A DNA stretch of 64,000 nucleotides, from positions 2,976,001 to 3,040,000 of the forward strand of contig NZ_VLKF01000001.1 of NCBI RefSeq assembly GCF_007994135.1, written 5' to 3'. The stretch's first letter is position 1; each line of letters opens with the position of its first letter. This DNA comes from Modestobacter roseus (GTDB lineage: Bacteria; Actinomycetota; Actinomycetes; Mycobacteriales; Geodermatophilaceae). The position numbers and the translations under genes were made by a program. This document shows positions 7,243-15,308 of the stretch, piece after piece. Under the pieces are notes generated by a model. The model worked only from the letters and a program-made list of their open reading frames with translations. It was not told the DNA's origin and did not search any database.

Positions 7243-9534
7243 CTACAGCTTGACGAGCGGGGCGTAGCGCAGCACCAGGCGCTTGGTGCCGCCGGAGCCG
7301 AAGTCGACCGTCGCCTGCGCCTTGTCGCCGGCGCCGTTGACCTCGACCACGGTGCCCAGCCCGAAGGCGTCGTGGCTGACCCGGTCGCCGACGTCGACGC
7401 TGATCACGGCGCGGTTGCCCGCCCCGCCGCGCAGCCCGCCGGTGGACAGGCCGGTGGCGGCGACCCGCTGCTGCGCCGAGGACAGCGGCACGGTGGGTGT
7501 CGGCTGCAGGTTGGCCCACTGCACGGTGTCGCCGGGCAGCTCGTCGAGGAACCGGGACGGCGGGTTGTAGGCCGGCTGACCCCAGTTGGTGCGCACGGTG
7601 GCCCGGGAGAGGAACAGCCGCTGCTGCGCCCGGGTGATGCCCACGTAGGCCAGCCGCCGCTCCTCCTCCAGCTCCTTGGGGTCGCCGAGCGCCCGCAGGT
7701 GCGGGAAGACGCCGTCCTCCAGGCCGGTGAGGAACACGACCGGGAACTCCAGTCCCTTGGCCGTGTGCAGGGTCATCAGGGTGACCACGCCCGCGTCGTC
7801 CCCGGTGACGGGGATCTGGTCGGCGTCGGCCACCAGGGAGACCTGCTCCAGGAAGTCGGTGACCGTGCCGCCCGGCGAGGCGGCCTCGAACTCGGCGGCC
7901 ACCGAGATGAGCTCGTTGAGGTTGTCGACCCGCCCCTCGTCCTGCGGGTCGGTGCTGGCCGAGAGCTCGGCGAGGTACCCGGTGCGGTCGAGGATGCTCT
8001 CCAGCAGCGCGGCCGGCCCCGACCCGGTCTCGACCAGGTTCTCGAACTCCTCCAGCAGCGCGACGAACTCCTGCAGCGCCTTGAGGGAGCGGGGGGCGAG
8101 CGTGGTGATCTCGGCGCAGCGGCGCAGCGCGGTGCCGAAGGCGATCCGCTCACGGTCGGCGAACTGCTCGACGCTGGACTCGGCCTTGTCGCCGATCCCC
8201 CGCTTGGGCACGTTGATGATCCGGCGCAGGCTGACGACGTCGGCCGGGTTGGCGACGAGCTTGAGGTAGGCCAGCGCGTCGCGGACCTCCTTGCGCTCGT
8301 AGAAGCGCACCCCGCCGACGACCTTGTAGGGCATGCCGACCCGGATGAACACCTCCTCGAACACCCGGGAGGCGTTGTTGGTGCGGTAGAAGACCGCGAT
8401 GTCGGCCGGCCGGGCCTTGCCCTCGTCGGTGAGCGCGTCGATCTGCTCGGCGACCCAGGCGGCCTCGTCGTGCTCGTTCTCGGCGACGTAGCCGGAGATC
8501 AGCTCGCCGTCGCCGGCGTCGGACCACAGGTTCTTCGGCCGGCGGGCGGTGTTCTTGGCGATGACGGTGTTGGCGGCCCGGAGGATCCGCTGCGTGGAGC
8601 GGTAGTTCTGCTCCAGCACGATCGTCGTCGCGTCGGGGTAGTCGCGTTCGAACTCGTCGATGTTGCGGATCGTGGCGCCGCGGAAGGCGTAGATCGACTG
8701 GTCGGCGTCGCCGACGACACACAGCTCGGCCTGGGGCACCGGCCCGCCGGGCCCACCGGCGAGCTCCCGCACGAGCATGTACTGGGCGTGGTTGGTGTCC
8801 TGGTACTCGTCGACCAGCACGTGCCGGAACCGGCGCCGGTAGTGCTCGGCGACGTCCGGGAACGCCTGCAGCAGGTGCACCGTCGTCATGATCAGGTCGT
8901 CGAAGTCCATCGCGTGGGCCTCGCGCAGGCGCCGCTGGTAGAGCGTGTACGCCTCCTTGAGCACCTTCTCCGGCGCCGTCTGGGGGCTGAAGGACTCCTC
9001 GTCGACCAGCTCGTTCTTCAGGTTCGACACCTGGTTGGACAGGCTGCGCCCGGGATACCGCTTGGCGTCCAGGTCGAGGTCGCGGGCGACCATCGTCATC
9101 AGGCGCACCGAGTCGCCCTGGTCGTAGATGGTGAAGGAGCTCTTCATCCCGAGCTTCGCGGCCTCGGCGCGCAGGATGCGCACGCACATCGAGTGGAAGG
9201 TCGACACCCACATCGCCCGCGCGCGGGGCCCGACGAGCGCGGCGACGCGCTCCTTCATCTCCCCGGCGGCCTTGTTCGTGAAGGTGATCGCCATGATCTC
9301 GCCGGGCTGCACCCCACGGGCGCCGAGCAGGTAGGCGATCCGGTGGGTGAGCACCCGTGTCTTGCCCGAGCCCGCCCCGGCCACGATGAGCAGCGGGCTG
9401 CCCTCGTGGACGACGGCGTCGCGCTGCGGCCCGTTCAGGCCGGCGAGCATCCGGTCGAGCTCCCGACCGGGCTGGCCGGGGGTGGAGCGGGCGAGCGCGG
9501 CGGTGCCGGGGAGGGAGATCTGCGGGCTGCTCAT
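7243..9534 (-). CDS. pcrA: ATP-dependent DNA helicase PcrA/UvrD
   Basis: A 763-residue superfamily 1A 3'-5' helicase for nucleotide-excision repair, replication restart and removal of RecA. Motif I is GAGSGKT (about 54-60), motif II VDEYQDTN, motif III GDADQSIYAFRGA, motif IV QNYRST, and motif V-VI TAHTAKGLEFPVVF-like and VGITRA. The C-terminal tail carries the Tudor-like segment (VGDRVSHDAFGLGTVVEV) that binds RNA polymerase in PcrA. The ATG at 9534 is 9 nt from a TAGAGT hexamer (9544-9549), suggesting a very short leader. Confidence 0.96.
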   Translation of the reverse strand: MSSPQISLPGTAALARSTPGQPGRELDRMLAGLNGPQRDAVVHEGSPLLIVAGAGSGKTRVLTHRIAYLLGARGVQPGEIMAITFTNKAAGEMKERVAALVGPRARAMWVSTFHSMCVRILRAEAAKLGMKSSFTIYDQGDSVRLMTMVARDLDLDAKRYPGRSLSNQVSNLKNELVDEESFSPQTAPEKVLKEAYTLYQRRLREAHAMDFDDLIMTTVHLLQAFPDVAEHYRRRFRHVLVDEYQDTNHAQYMLVRELAGGPGGPVPQAELCVVGDADQSIYAFRGATIRNIDEFERDYPDATTIVLEQNYRSTQRILRAANTVIAKNTARRPKNLWSDAGDGELISGYVAENEHDEAAWVAEQIDALTDEGKARPADIAVFYRTNNASRVFEEVFIRVGMPYKVVGGVRFYERKEVRDALAYLKLVANPADVVSLRRIINVPKRGIGDKAESSVEQFADRERIAFGTALRRCAEITTLAPRSLKALQEFVALLEEFENLVETGSGPAALLESILDRTGYLAELSASTDPQDEGRVDNLNELISVAAEFEAASPGGTVTDFLEQVSLVADADQIPVTGDDAGVVTLMTLHTAKGLEFPVVFLTGLEDGVFPHLRALGDPKELEEERRLAYVGITRAQQRLFLSRATVRTNWGQPAYNPPSRFLDELPGDTVQWANLQPTPTVPLSSAQQRVAATGLSTGGLRGGAGNRAVISVDVGDRVSHDAFGLGTVVEVNGAGDKAQATVDFGSGGTKRLVLRYAPLVKL

Positions 9535-9638
9535 GACGTGGCCACTCTAGGCCGGGACACCGACATCGCCGGGGCCCGCGTGTCGGCCGCGGACGGCGTC
9601 GCTGGCCGCGCGCTCCCAGGTGTGGCAGACTCCACGAC

Positions 9639-9701
9639 GTGCTGACGCATCGCGAGTTTTACTACGGCCACCGGGTTCCGGTGTCCGTACTCGCTGGCTG
9701 A
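9639..9701 (+). CDS. Aromatic leader peptide, 20 residues
   Basis: GTG at 9639 opens a 20-codon frame ending in TGA at 9699-9701. Residues 7-9 are Phe-Tyr-Tyr (TTT TAC TAC). TTT is a rare Phe codon in this genome, and the GTT, GTA and GCT codons downstream are also unusual for it. The start is 7 nt after the CAGACT hexamer, so the mRNA is probably leaderless. The peptide is expected to act in cis through its translation, not as a product. Confidence 0.7.
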   Translation: MLTHREFYYGHRVPVSVLAG

Positions 9702-9718
9702 TCAGCCACCGCACACGA

Positions 9719-9748
9719 CGCCCCGGGCCCAAGGCCCCGGGGCGTTTT
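9719..9748 (+). terminator. Intrinsic terminator of the attenuator
   Basis: A 9-bp GC stem (CGCCCCGGG, 9719-9727, with CCCGGGGCG, 9736-9744) is followed by TTTT at 9745-9748. It is one of the few hairpins in the window with a T-run. It lies 47 bp before the chorismate mutase start. Confidence 0.8.
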
Positions 9749-9795
9749 CCGTCTCTCCCGGGTCCGACGGCCTCCCGCCCGCCCCGGAGGACCCC

Positions 9796-10086
9796 ATGAC
9801 CACCAGCCTCTCCCCCAGCGCCACCGCCCCGCCCGACGCCGACCCGGCCGCGCGGATCGACGCGCTGCGCGCCGAGATCGACGCCTGCGACGCCCAGATC
9901 ATCGAGCTGGTCCAGCGCCGGCTGTCGGTGGCGCAGGAGATCGGCGCGCTCCGCACCGCCTCCGGTGGCATGCGGCTGTCGCTCTCCCGCGAGCAGCGGG
10001 TGCTCTCCCGCTTCCGCACCGCGCTGGGCCCGGACGGTGCCGCGCTCGGCATGATGCTGCTCCGCCAGGGCCGCGGCCGGCTGTGA
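9796..10086 (+). CDS. Chorismate mutase, AroQ-delta type
   Basis: A 96-residue all-helical chorismate mutase converting chorismate to prephenate, the branch step to Phe and Tyr. It resembles the secretion-free mycobacterial enzyme (Rv0948c type): IDALRAEIDACDAQI, LVQRRLSVAQEIG, SGGMRLSLSREQRVL and a C-terminal MLLRQGRGRL. The mycobacterial protein ends GRLGH, and that tail mediates activation by DAHP synthase; here the last two residues are missing. GGAGG is 6 nt before the ATG. Control by the upstream attenuator fits its position in aromatic amino acid synthesis. Confidence 0.9.
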   Translation: MTTSLSPSATAPPDADPAARIDALRAEIDACDAQIIELVQRRLSVAQEIGALRTASGGMRLSLSREQRVLSRFRTALGPDGAALGMMLLRQGRGRL

Positions 10087-10135
10087 CGGCGGGCGGTCCG
10101 GGACGGCCTCAGGGCGGGCCCGGGACCCGGCGGCC

Positions 10136-10141
10136 TAGGCT
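10136..10141 (+). promoter_or_regulatory. -10 element of a leaderless promoter
   Basis: TAGGCT is followed by 7 nt and the GTG at 10149. No ribosome binding site is seen upstream of that codon, so transcription and translation probably start together. Confidence 0.5.
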
Positions 10142-10148
10142 GCCGCGC

Positions 10149-10886
10149 GTGATGCCGCTGCCCACCGCCCCCGCCGAGCACGTCGAGCGCGCCCTGTGCG
10201 TGCTGGCCCACCCCGACGACGTCGACTTCGGCAGCGCCGGGACCGTCGCCACCTGGACCGCGGCCGGCACCGAGGTGACGTACCTGATGGTCACCGACGG
10301 CGACGCCGGCGGGTTCGACGACACCCCCCGGGAGCGGATGGGCCCGCTGCGCCGCGAGGAGCAGACCGCGGCCGCCGCCGCGGTCGGGGTGACCGACGTC
10401 CGCTTCCTCGGCTACCCCGACGGGCGGTTGGAGCCCTCCCTCGACCTGCGCCGGGACATCAGCCGGGTGATCCGCCAGGTGCGTCCCCAGCGGGTGCTCA
10501 CGAGTTCCCCCGAGCGGTTCTGGGAGCGGATCGGCGCCAGCCACCCGGACCACATGATCGTCGGCGAGTCGACGCTGCGCGCCGTCTACCCCGACGCCCG
10601 CAACCCCTTCGCCTTCCCCGAGCTGCTGGCCGACGAGGGCCTGGAGGCCTGGACGGTGTCGGAGGTGTGGCTGGGCGGCGGCCCCCGCTCGGACCACGCC
10701 GTCGACGTCACCGACGTGCTGGACCGCAAGCTCGCCGCGCTGCGGTCGCACGTCAGCCAGGTGTCCCACTGGCCCGAGGGTCAGCTGGCGGAGTTCCTCA
10801 CCGGCTGGATGCAGCAGAACGCGCGCACGCACGGCCTGCCCGCCGGCCGTGTCGCCGAGGCGTTCCAGGTCGTGCACACCGCCTAG
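10149..10886 (+). CDS. PIG-L family zinc deacetylase
   Basis: A 245-residue LmbE/PIG-L-type N-deacetylase. The signature AHPDDVDFG (about 20-28) and the later SHPDH supply the zinc ligands and the catalytic Asp. In actinobacteria relatives include MshB (mycothiol) and Mca, but it lacks features that fix the substrate. The start at GTG 10149 is favoured by the -10 element; an ATG follows immediately at 10152, and the frame is open upstream to the chorismate mutase stop. Its TAG stop overlaps the stop codon of the convergent response regulator. Confidence 0.85.
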   Translation: MMPLPTAPAEHVERALCVLAHPDDVDFGSAGTVATWTAAGTEVTYLMVTDGDAGGFDDTPRERMGPLRREEQTAAAAAVGVTDVRFLGYPDGRLEPSLDLRRDISRVIRQVRPQRVLTSSPERFWERIGASHPDHMIVGESTLRAVYPDARNPFAFPELLADEGLEAWTVSEVWLGGGPRSDHAVDVTDVLDRKLAALRSHVSQVSHWPEGQLAEFLTGWMQQNARTHGLPAGRVAEAFQVVHTA

Positions 10887-11557
10887 AGCAAGCGGTTGGT
10901 CGCCGCCCAGCGGGTGAGCTCGTTGCGGTTGGACAGCTGCAGCTTGCGCAGCACGTTGGAGGCGTGCGACTCGACGGTCTTGACCGAGATGAACAGCCGC
11001 TGGCCGATCTCCCGGTAGGTGTAGCCCCGCGCCAGCAGCTGCATCACCTCCCGCTCCCGGGCCGAGAGCAGATCCAGCCCGGGGTCGACGGCGGGGTCCC
11101 CGCCCGGGCCGCCGGTGGCGGGCGGGGCGGCACCGCCGGCGGCGAAGGCGTCGAGCACGAAGCCGGCCAGCCGCGGGCTGAACACCACGTCGTCCTCGGC
11201 CACCCGGCGCACGGCGTCCCGCAGCTCCGCCCCCGAGATCGTCTTGGTGACGTAGCCGCGGGCGCCGGCCCGGATGACCGCGATGACGTCCTCGGCGGCG
11301 TCGGAGACCGACAGCGCCAGCCAGCGGGTCTGCGGCAGCTCGGTGCGCAGCGCCTCGAGCACCGCCTGGCCGTTCCCCCCCGGCAGGTGGACGTCGAGCA
11401 GGACGACGTCGGGTGCTGCGGCGCGGACGCCGGCGATCGCGGTGGCGACGTCGGCGGCCTCGCCCACCACCTCGACGTCGTCGCCCAGCTCGGAGCGGAC
11501 CCCGGCCCGGACCATCGCGTGGTCGTCGACGAGGAAGACCCGGATCGGCGCGCTCAT
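10883..11557 (-). CDS. NarL/LuxR-type response regulator of a LiaR-like system
   Basis: A 224-residue regulator. The receiver has D11-D12, the phosphoacceptor Asp55 (LLDVHLPGG) and the conserved Lys in GYVTKT. A LuxR helix-turn-helix occupies about 158-213 (LSAREREVMQLLARG...IGQRLFISVKTVESH). It overlaps the upstream kinase gene by 4 bp (ATGA), so the two are translationally coupled. The kinase carries a PspC domain and a LiaF-like gene diverges from it, so it most likely controls a cell-envelope stress response. Confidence 0.92.
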   Translation of the reverse strand: MSAPIRVFLVDDHAMVRAGVRSELGDDVEVVGEAADVATAIAGVRAAAPDVVLLDVHLPGGNGQAVLEALRTELPQTRWLALSVSDAAEDVIAVIRAGARGYVTKTISGAELRDAVRRVAEDDVVFSPRLAGFVLDAFAAGGAAPPATGGPGGDPAVDPGLDLLSAREREVMQLLARGYTYREIGQRLFISVKTVESHASNVLRKLQLSNRNELTRWAATNRLL

Positions 11558-12801
11558 CCCGGCACCCCCGCCGTCCGCGGGAGACACAGCTCCACCTCGG
11601 TCCCCTCTCCTGGTGCCGAACGCACCGTCGCCGTTCCGTCGAGCCGGGTCAGCCGGCCCACCACCGAGTCGCGCAGTCCGCGGCGGTCCGCGGGGACCGT
11701 GGCGGGGTCGAAGCCGGTGCCGCGGTCCCGGACGAACACCGTCACCGCCGTCGGCGTCACCTCGGTGTAGAGCGACACCCGGGGAGCGCCCGAGTGCTTG
11801 GCGGCGTTGACCACCGCCTCCTTGGCGGCCTGGCCCAGCGTGGCGACGGCGTCGTCCACCGGCAGGTCGCCGACCACCACCGGGTCGACGGCGACGGCGT
11901 GGTCGGCCTCCACCTCGGCGACGAGCCGGGCGATCAGCCCGGCCCACGTGCCGCCGGTGACCACCGTGGGCTCGTACAGCCAGGCCCGCAGCTCCCGCTC
12001 CTGGCTGCGGGCCAGCCGGCCGACCGCGGTGGGGTCGTCGGCGTGCCGCTGGATGAGCGCGAGGGTCTGCAGCACCGAGTCGTGCAGGTGCGCGGCGACG
12101 GCGGCACGCTCCTCCGAGCGGATGCGGGCCGCGCGCTCGGCCGCCCGCTGGTCGAGCAGCCGGCGCCACAGCGGAGCGGTCGCCAGTGCCAGCCCGACGA
12201 GGATCACCACGGTGGCGGTGAATCCGTTGCGGGCGTTGGCGAGCTGGCCGGTGGTGACCAGCAGGAGCACCACCCCGACCACCCCGACGGCGACCCCGGC
12301 GGCCAGCCCCCAGCGGCTGGTGCTGCGGGACAGCGCGCCGTCGACGTCGGTCTGCCGCCAGATCACCGCCAGGCCGATCCCGGCGAGCACGAGCGGCAGG
12401 ACGACGTCGTAGCCGCCGAAGGTGAGCAGCTGGGAGACCGTCCCGAACGCGGCGAAGGAGAGCAGCGCCAGCAGGATCAGCTGGCGGCGGCCGGGCCGCT
12501 GACCGAGCACGGCGGCCGCGGGGTCCTCGGCCGACGGGTCGGCGACCGGCATCGTCAGCCACAGCAGGGCGTAGGCGACGACGCCGACGCCGGTGAAGGC
12601 CAGCCCGACCACGACCACCCGGACGACCAGCGGGTCCAGGCGCAGGTGCGCCGCCGTCCCCGCGGCGACCCCGGCGAGCAGCCGGCCGGAGGCCGGGCGC
12701 GCCAGCGGGGGCCGTGCGCCGCGGCCCAGCCGGGGCTCGGCACCCGGCGAGGCGCTCGGCGCGGTGCTCGGCGCGGTGCTCGGCGCGGTGCTGGTGGTCA
12801 C
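11554..12801 (-). CDS. Histidine kinase with N-terminal PspC domain
   Basis: The 415-residue kinase has a low-complexity N-terminus (Thr-Ala-Pro-Ser repeats encoded by a 12-bp tandem repeat), a PspC domain (about 30-95), four more hydrophobic segments (about 107-208), a HisKA_3 dimerisation helix with the phosphorylated His240 (HLHDSVLQTLALIQ), and a HATPase domain with the N box (EAVVNAAKHSG) and G1 box (DRGTGFD). It is coupled to the response regulator. PspC-kinase fusions of this kind are an actinobacterial version of LiaS/DesK sensors of envelope damage. Confidence 0.92.
   Translation of the reverse strand: MTTSTAPSTAPSTAPSASPGAEPRLGRGARPPLARPASGRLLAGVAAGTAAHLRLDPLVVRVVVVGLAFTGVGVVAYALLWLTMPVADPSAEDPAAAVLGQRPGRRQLILLALLSFAAFGTVSQLLTFGGYDVVLPLVLAGIGLAVIWRQTDVDGALSRSTSRWGLAAGVAVGVVGVVLLLVTTGQLANARNGFTATVVILVGLALATAPLWRRLLDQRAAERAARIRSEERAAVAAHLHDSVLQTLALIQRHADDPTAVGRLARSQERELRAWLYEPTVVTGGTWAGLIARLVAEVEADHAVAVDPVVVGDLPVDDAVATLGQAAKEAVVNAAKHSGAPRVSLYTEVTPTAVTVFVRDRGTGFDPATVPADRRGLRDSVVGRLTRLDGTATVRSAPGEGTEVELCLPRTAGVPG
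12754..12792. repeat. 12-bp tandem repeat inside the kinase 5' end
   Basis: Three perfect copies of GCTCGGCGCGGT (12754-12789) plus a partial fourth encode the Ala-Pro-Ser-Thr repeats at the kinase N-terminus. Copy number could vary by slippage without shifting the frame. Confidence 0.85.
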
Positions 12802-12952
12802 CCGACGATCGTGTCACCGTCCGCCCCGTCGGCACACCGGTGATCACCCGGAGTGCGGGGACGGCCCGGACACGAGGTGCCCGGTGGGGATCAGGGTCGG
12901 CCCAGGGGGTTCCCGGATACCCCGGCGCGGCCGGAGCGGCCAGGCTGGTGCC

Positions 12953-13902
12953 ATGACCTCAGCAGTCCCGCCCTCGGCGCCACCGCCCGCCGCCGATCCG
13001 CCCCCGGCTCCTGGCACCCGGGTTCCTGGCCCCCGCCGCCGACCCCGCCCGGGCCGGCGCCCCGCCCGCAGCTGCGCCGCAGCCGCACCGACAAGGTGAT
13101 CGGCGGCGTCGCCGGCGGTCTGGCCGACTACACCGGCGTCGACGCCCTGCTCTGGCGGGTCGGCGCGATCGCGCTCACCCTGGCCGGCGGCAGCGGCATC
13201 GTGATCTACGTGCTGCTGTGGCTCCTCATGCCGGCGGCGCCCGCCGGCCAGCCCGGTGACCCGGCCGCGGCCCCGCAACGGCCGTCCGGCCCGCGCTCGC
13301 CGGTGCCCGGCGTGACCGTCGCGGCGCTGCTGATCGTCCTCGGGCTGGGCGTGCTGGTCACCCAGTTCACCGACCTGGACGTCGGCGCCCGGGGCTTCCT
13401 CGGCAGCGCCCTCCTGGTCGTGGGCGTCGGGCTCGTCGTCGGCGCGGTGACCGGGGTCGGACGCGGCGCCAAGGGGGGCCTCATCACCCTGGGGTTGCTG
13501 CTGTCGGCCGCGCTGCTGGCGGTGGCGACCGTCCAGCTGCCCAACGGGGAGGTGGGAGACCGCACCTACCGGCCGACCACCGCCGCCGCCGTGCAGTCGC
13601 AGTACGAGCACGGTGCCGGGAACCTCACGCTCGACCTCACCGAGATCGACCTCGCAGACGCCGACGGCCCCGTCCGCACGGGCGTGGACGCCGGGGTGGG
13701 CGACATCAACGTGCTGGTGCCGTTCTCGGCCGACGTCCAGGTGAGCGTGGACAGCGGCATCGGTGAGGTGGACCTGTTCGGCGACGTCGTCGACACCGGC
13801 TACTTCCCGGGGACCGGCGCGGACTGGAGTGACGACGACGAACCCGAGATCGTCCTCACGATCACCAACGGCATCGGGGACGTGGAGGTGTCCCGTGGCT
13901 GA
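12953..13902 (+). CDS. PspC-domain, LiaF-like membrane protein with probable frameshift
   Basis: From about 13060 the frame encodes a PspC domain (LRRSRTDKVIGGVAGG), three further hydrophobic segments and a C-terminal LiaF-like beta domain (VGDINVLVPF, GIGEVDLFGD). The only good start, ATG 12953, has a CAGGCT hexamer 6 nt upstream but is in another frame, which hits a TGA near 13097. One extra base in the C-run 13001-13005 would join the two into a Pro-rich N-terminus plus PspC. The rival reading is a short protein from GTG 13097. It diverges from the PspC-kinase and overlaps the next gene. Confidence 0.6.
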
Positions 13903-14158
13903 GCACGACTCCCTCGGCCGGCAGCAGACCGAGGTCTTCCCCAGTGGGTCCTCGCCGACCGACCCGCCGCGCCGGCGGGACGTGGACACCACCGCCCTCG
14001 TCGCCGGGGTGTTCTTCATCGGTCTGGCCGTGCTGCTGATGACCGGGATCGACCTGCCGCTGGGCTGGTTCAACGACGGCTTCGCCTGGGTGCTGCTGAT
14101 CGGCGCCGGGCTGGCGCTGCTGGTCAACGAACTGCGCCGAGCCCGCCGCCGACGTTGA
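13895..14158 (+). CDS. Small membrane protein with two transmembrane segments
   Basis: GTG 13895, preceded by GGAGGTG, overlaps the end of the PspC/LiaF-like gene by 8 bp. The 87-residue product has a polar N-terminus of about 30 residues, two hydrophobic segments (about 34-50 and 60-76) and an Arg-rich tail. No known domain was recognised. The overlap indicates joint translation with the LiaF-like protein, so it probably works in the same envelope-stress module. Confidence 0.75.
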   Translation: MAEHDSLGRQQTEVFPSGSSPTDPPRRRDVDTTALVAGVFFIGLAVLLMTGIDLPLGWFNDGFAWVLLIGAGLALLVNELRRARRRR

Positions 14159-14197
14159 TCCGGGGCCCGGGGAGAGCGCCTGCTCCCCCGGGCCAGG

Positions 14198-15220
14198 TCA
14201 GCGGCTGATCACCGCGAGGGCGATCGTCGCCGCGTAGATGAGCGGCAGCAGGATCCCCTCGAAGCCGATGCCCTTCCGGTCCCGCATCACCAGTCCGGCG
14301 GTGAGCACGGTGGTGAGCAGGACCGTCCCGCCGAGCAGGACCAGGCTGACCGGCCCGGCGTCCCGGTAGATCGGCCCGTCCAGGTAGAAGGCGTCGGCCA
14401 CGGCGATCATGAGGGTGTCGAAGGTGTTGCCGCCGATGATGTTGCCGACACCGAGGCTCAGCGCGCCCATCCGCACGGCGGTCAGCAGCACGACCAGCTC
14501 GGGCAGCGAGGTGACCGCCGTGGTGAGCGTGAACCCGACGATGCCGCTGGACAGCCCGGTGGCCTGCGCGACACCCAGGCCGGCCTGGCCGATCACCCAG
14601 CCGGCGACCCCGACCACCAGACCGAGCGACGCCAGCAGGGCCCACAGCCGCCGGGTGGAGCGGTCGCTCCCCTCCTCCTCCGGGTCCTGCTCCACGGTGG
14701 CCGAGGTGTGCGTCGGGATCCACATCGGGTGGTCGTCCATGCGCCGCAGCAGCACCAGGCCGTAGGCGTAGAGCACCGGGATCAGCAGGGTGAGCGGGTG
14801 GATCCAGCCCCACCGCAGGTCGGGGGTCGCGTAGGCCATCACCGGCACCGACAGCAGCGCCACGAGGATCAGCGACTGCAGCACGTTCTGCAGCGAGGCG
14901 GCGGAGTGCTCCAGGTTGGCGCGGCGATACACCAGGTCGGCGATCGCCAGCCAGACCGTCTGGATCGCGACACCGCCGATCGGGTTGGCCAGGCCGAACC
15001 CGGGATCCCCCTCCAGGGCGCCGGTCGCGGTGGCGACGATCCCCGGCAGGGAGGTGACCGCACCCAGCAGCAGCGCACCGCCGAGCGCGTCGCCCAGGCC
15101 GGTCCGATCGGCGAGCTCGTCGGCGACGCGGGTCAGCCGGACGCCGGCGAAGACGATCACCAGGGCCATGGCGGCGAGCGCGAGCGCGCTGGGCAGCAAC
15201 GGCCACGTTCCGGCGATCAC
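14198..15220 (-). CDS. Sodium/calcium exchanger-family cation antiporter, divergent
   Basis: A 340-residue protein with about ten membrane segments and the two inverted alpha-repeats of the CaCA superfamily. Repeat 2 (TAVTSLPELVVLLTA, GNIIGGNTFD) keeps the ion-binding Glu. Repeat 1 reads GAVTSLPGIVATATG, with Gly where Glu is expected, and ANPIGG in place of GN-x2-GSN. An acidic loop of about 30 residues separates the halves. Ion specificity is therefore uncertain; it may not be a Ca2+ exchanger. It follows guaA on the same strand after a hairpin. Confidence 0.82.
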   Translation of the reverse strand: MIAGTWPLLPSALALAAMALVIVFAGVRLTRVADELADRTGLGDALGGALLLGAVTSLPGIVATATGALEGDPGFGLANPIGGVAIQTVWLAIADLVYRRANLEHSAASLQNVLQSLILVALLSVPVMAYATPDLRWGWIHPLTLLIPVLYAYGLVLLRRMDDHPMWIPTHTSATVEQDPEEEGSDRSTRRLWALLASLGLVVGVAGWVIGQAGLGVAQATGLSSGIVGFTLTTAVTSLPELVVLLTAVRMGALSLGVGNIIGGNTFDTLMIAVADAFYLDGPIYRDAGPVSLVLLGGTVLLTTVLTAGLVMRDRKGIGFEGILLPLIYAATIALAVISR

Positions 15221-15273
15221 GCAGGGACCTCCTGAGGACGACGATCAAGACCGTCGACCACCTCACCACGGGA

Positions 15274-15302
15274 GACGGTCACCCGCAGGTCGGGTGACCG
15301 TC
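15274..15302 (-). terminator. Terminator-like hairpin after guaA
   Basis: GACGGTCACCC (15274-15284) and GGGTGACCGTC (15292-15302) form a perfect 11-bp stem with a 7-nt loop, 6 bp past the guaA stop. No T-run follows. Confidence 0.55.
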
Positions 15303-15308
15303 CGCCCG

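Larger units (their letters stand above)
9626..9748 (+). promoter_or_regulatory. Transcription attenuator of the chorismate mutase gene
   Basis: The region contains, in order, a CAGACT -10 element (9626-9631), a leader peptide gene (9639-9701) with Phe-Tyr-Tyr codons, a hairpin right after those codons (9664-9688, ten pairs with one mismatch and a GTT loop), a second hairpin over the stop codon (9695-9708, TGGCTGA and TCAGCCA) and an intrinsic terminator (9719-9748). Such an order is the hallmark of ribosome-mediated attenuation. When charged tRNA-Phe or tRNA-Tyr is scarce, stalling would favour readthrough into the chorismate mutase gene. The exact antiterminator pairing was not derived. Confidence 0.75.
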
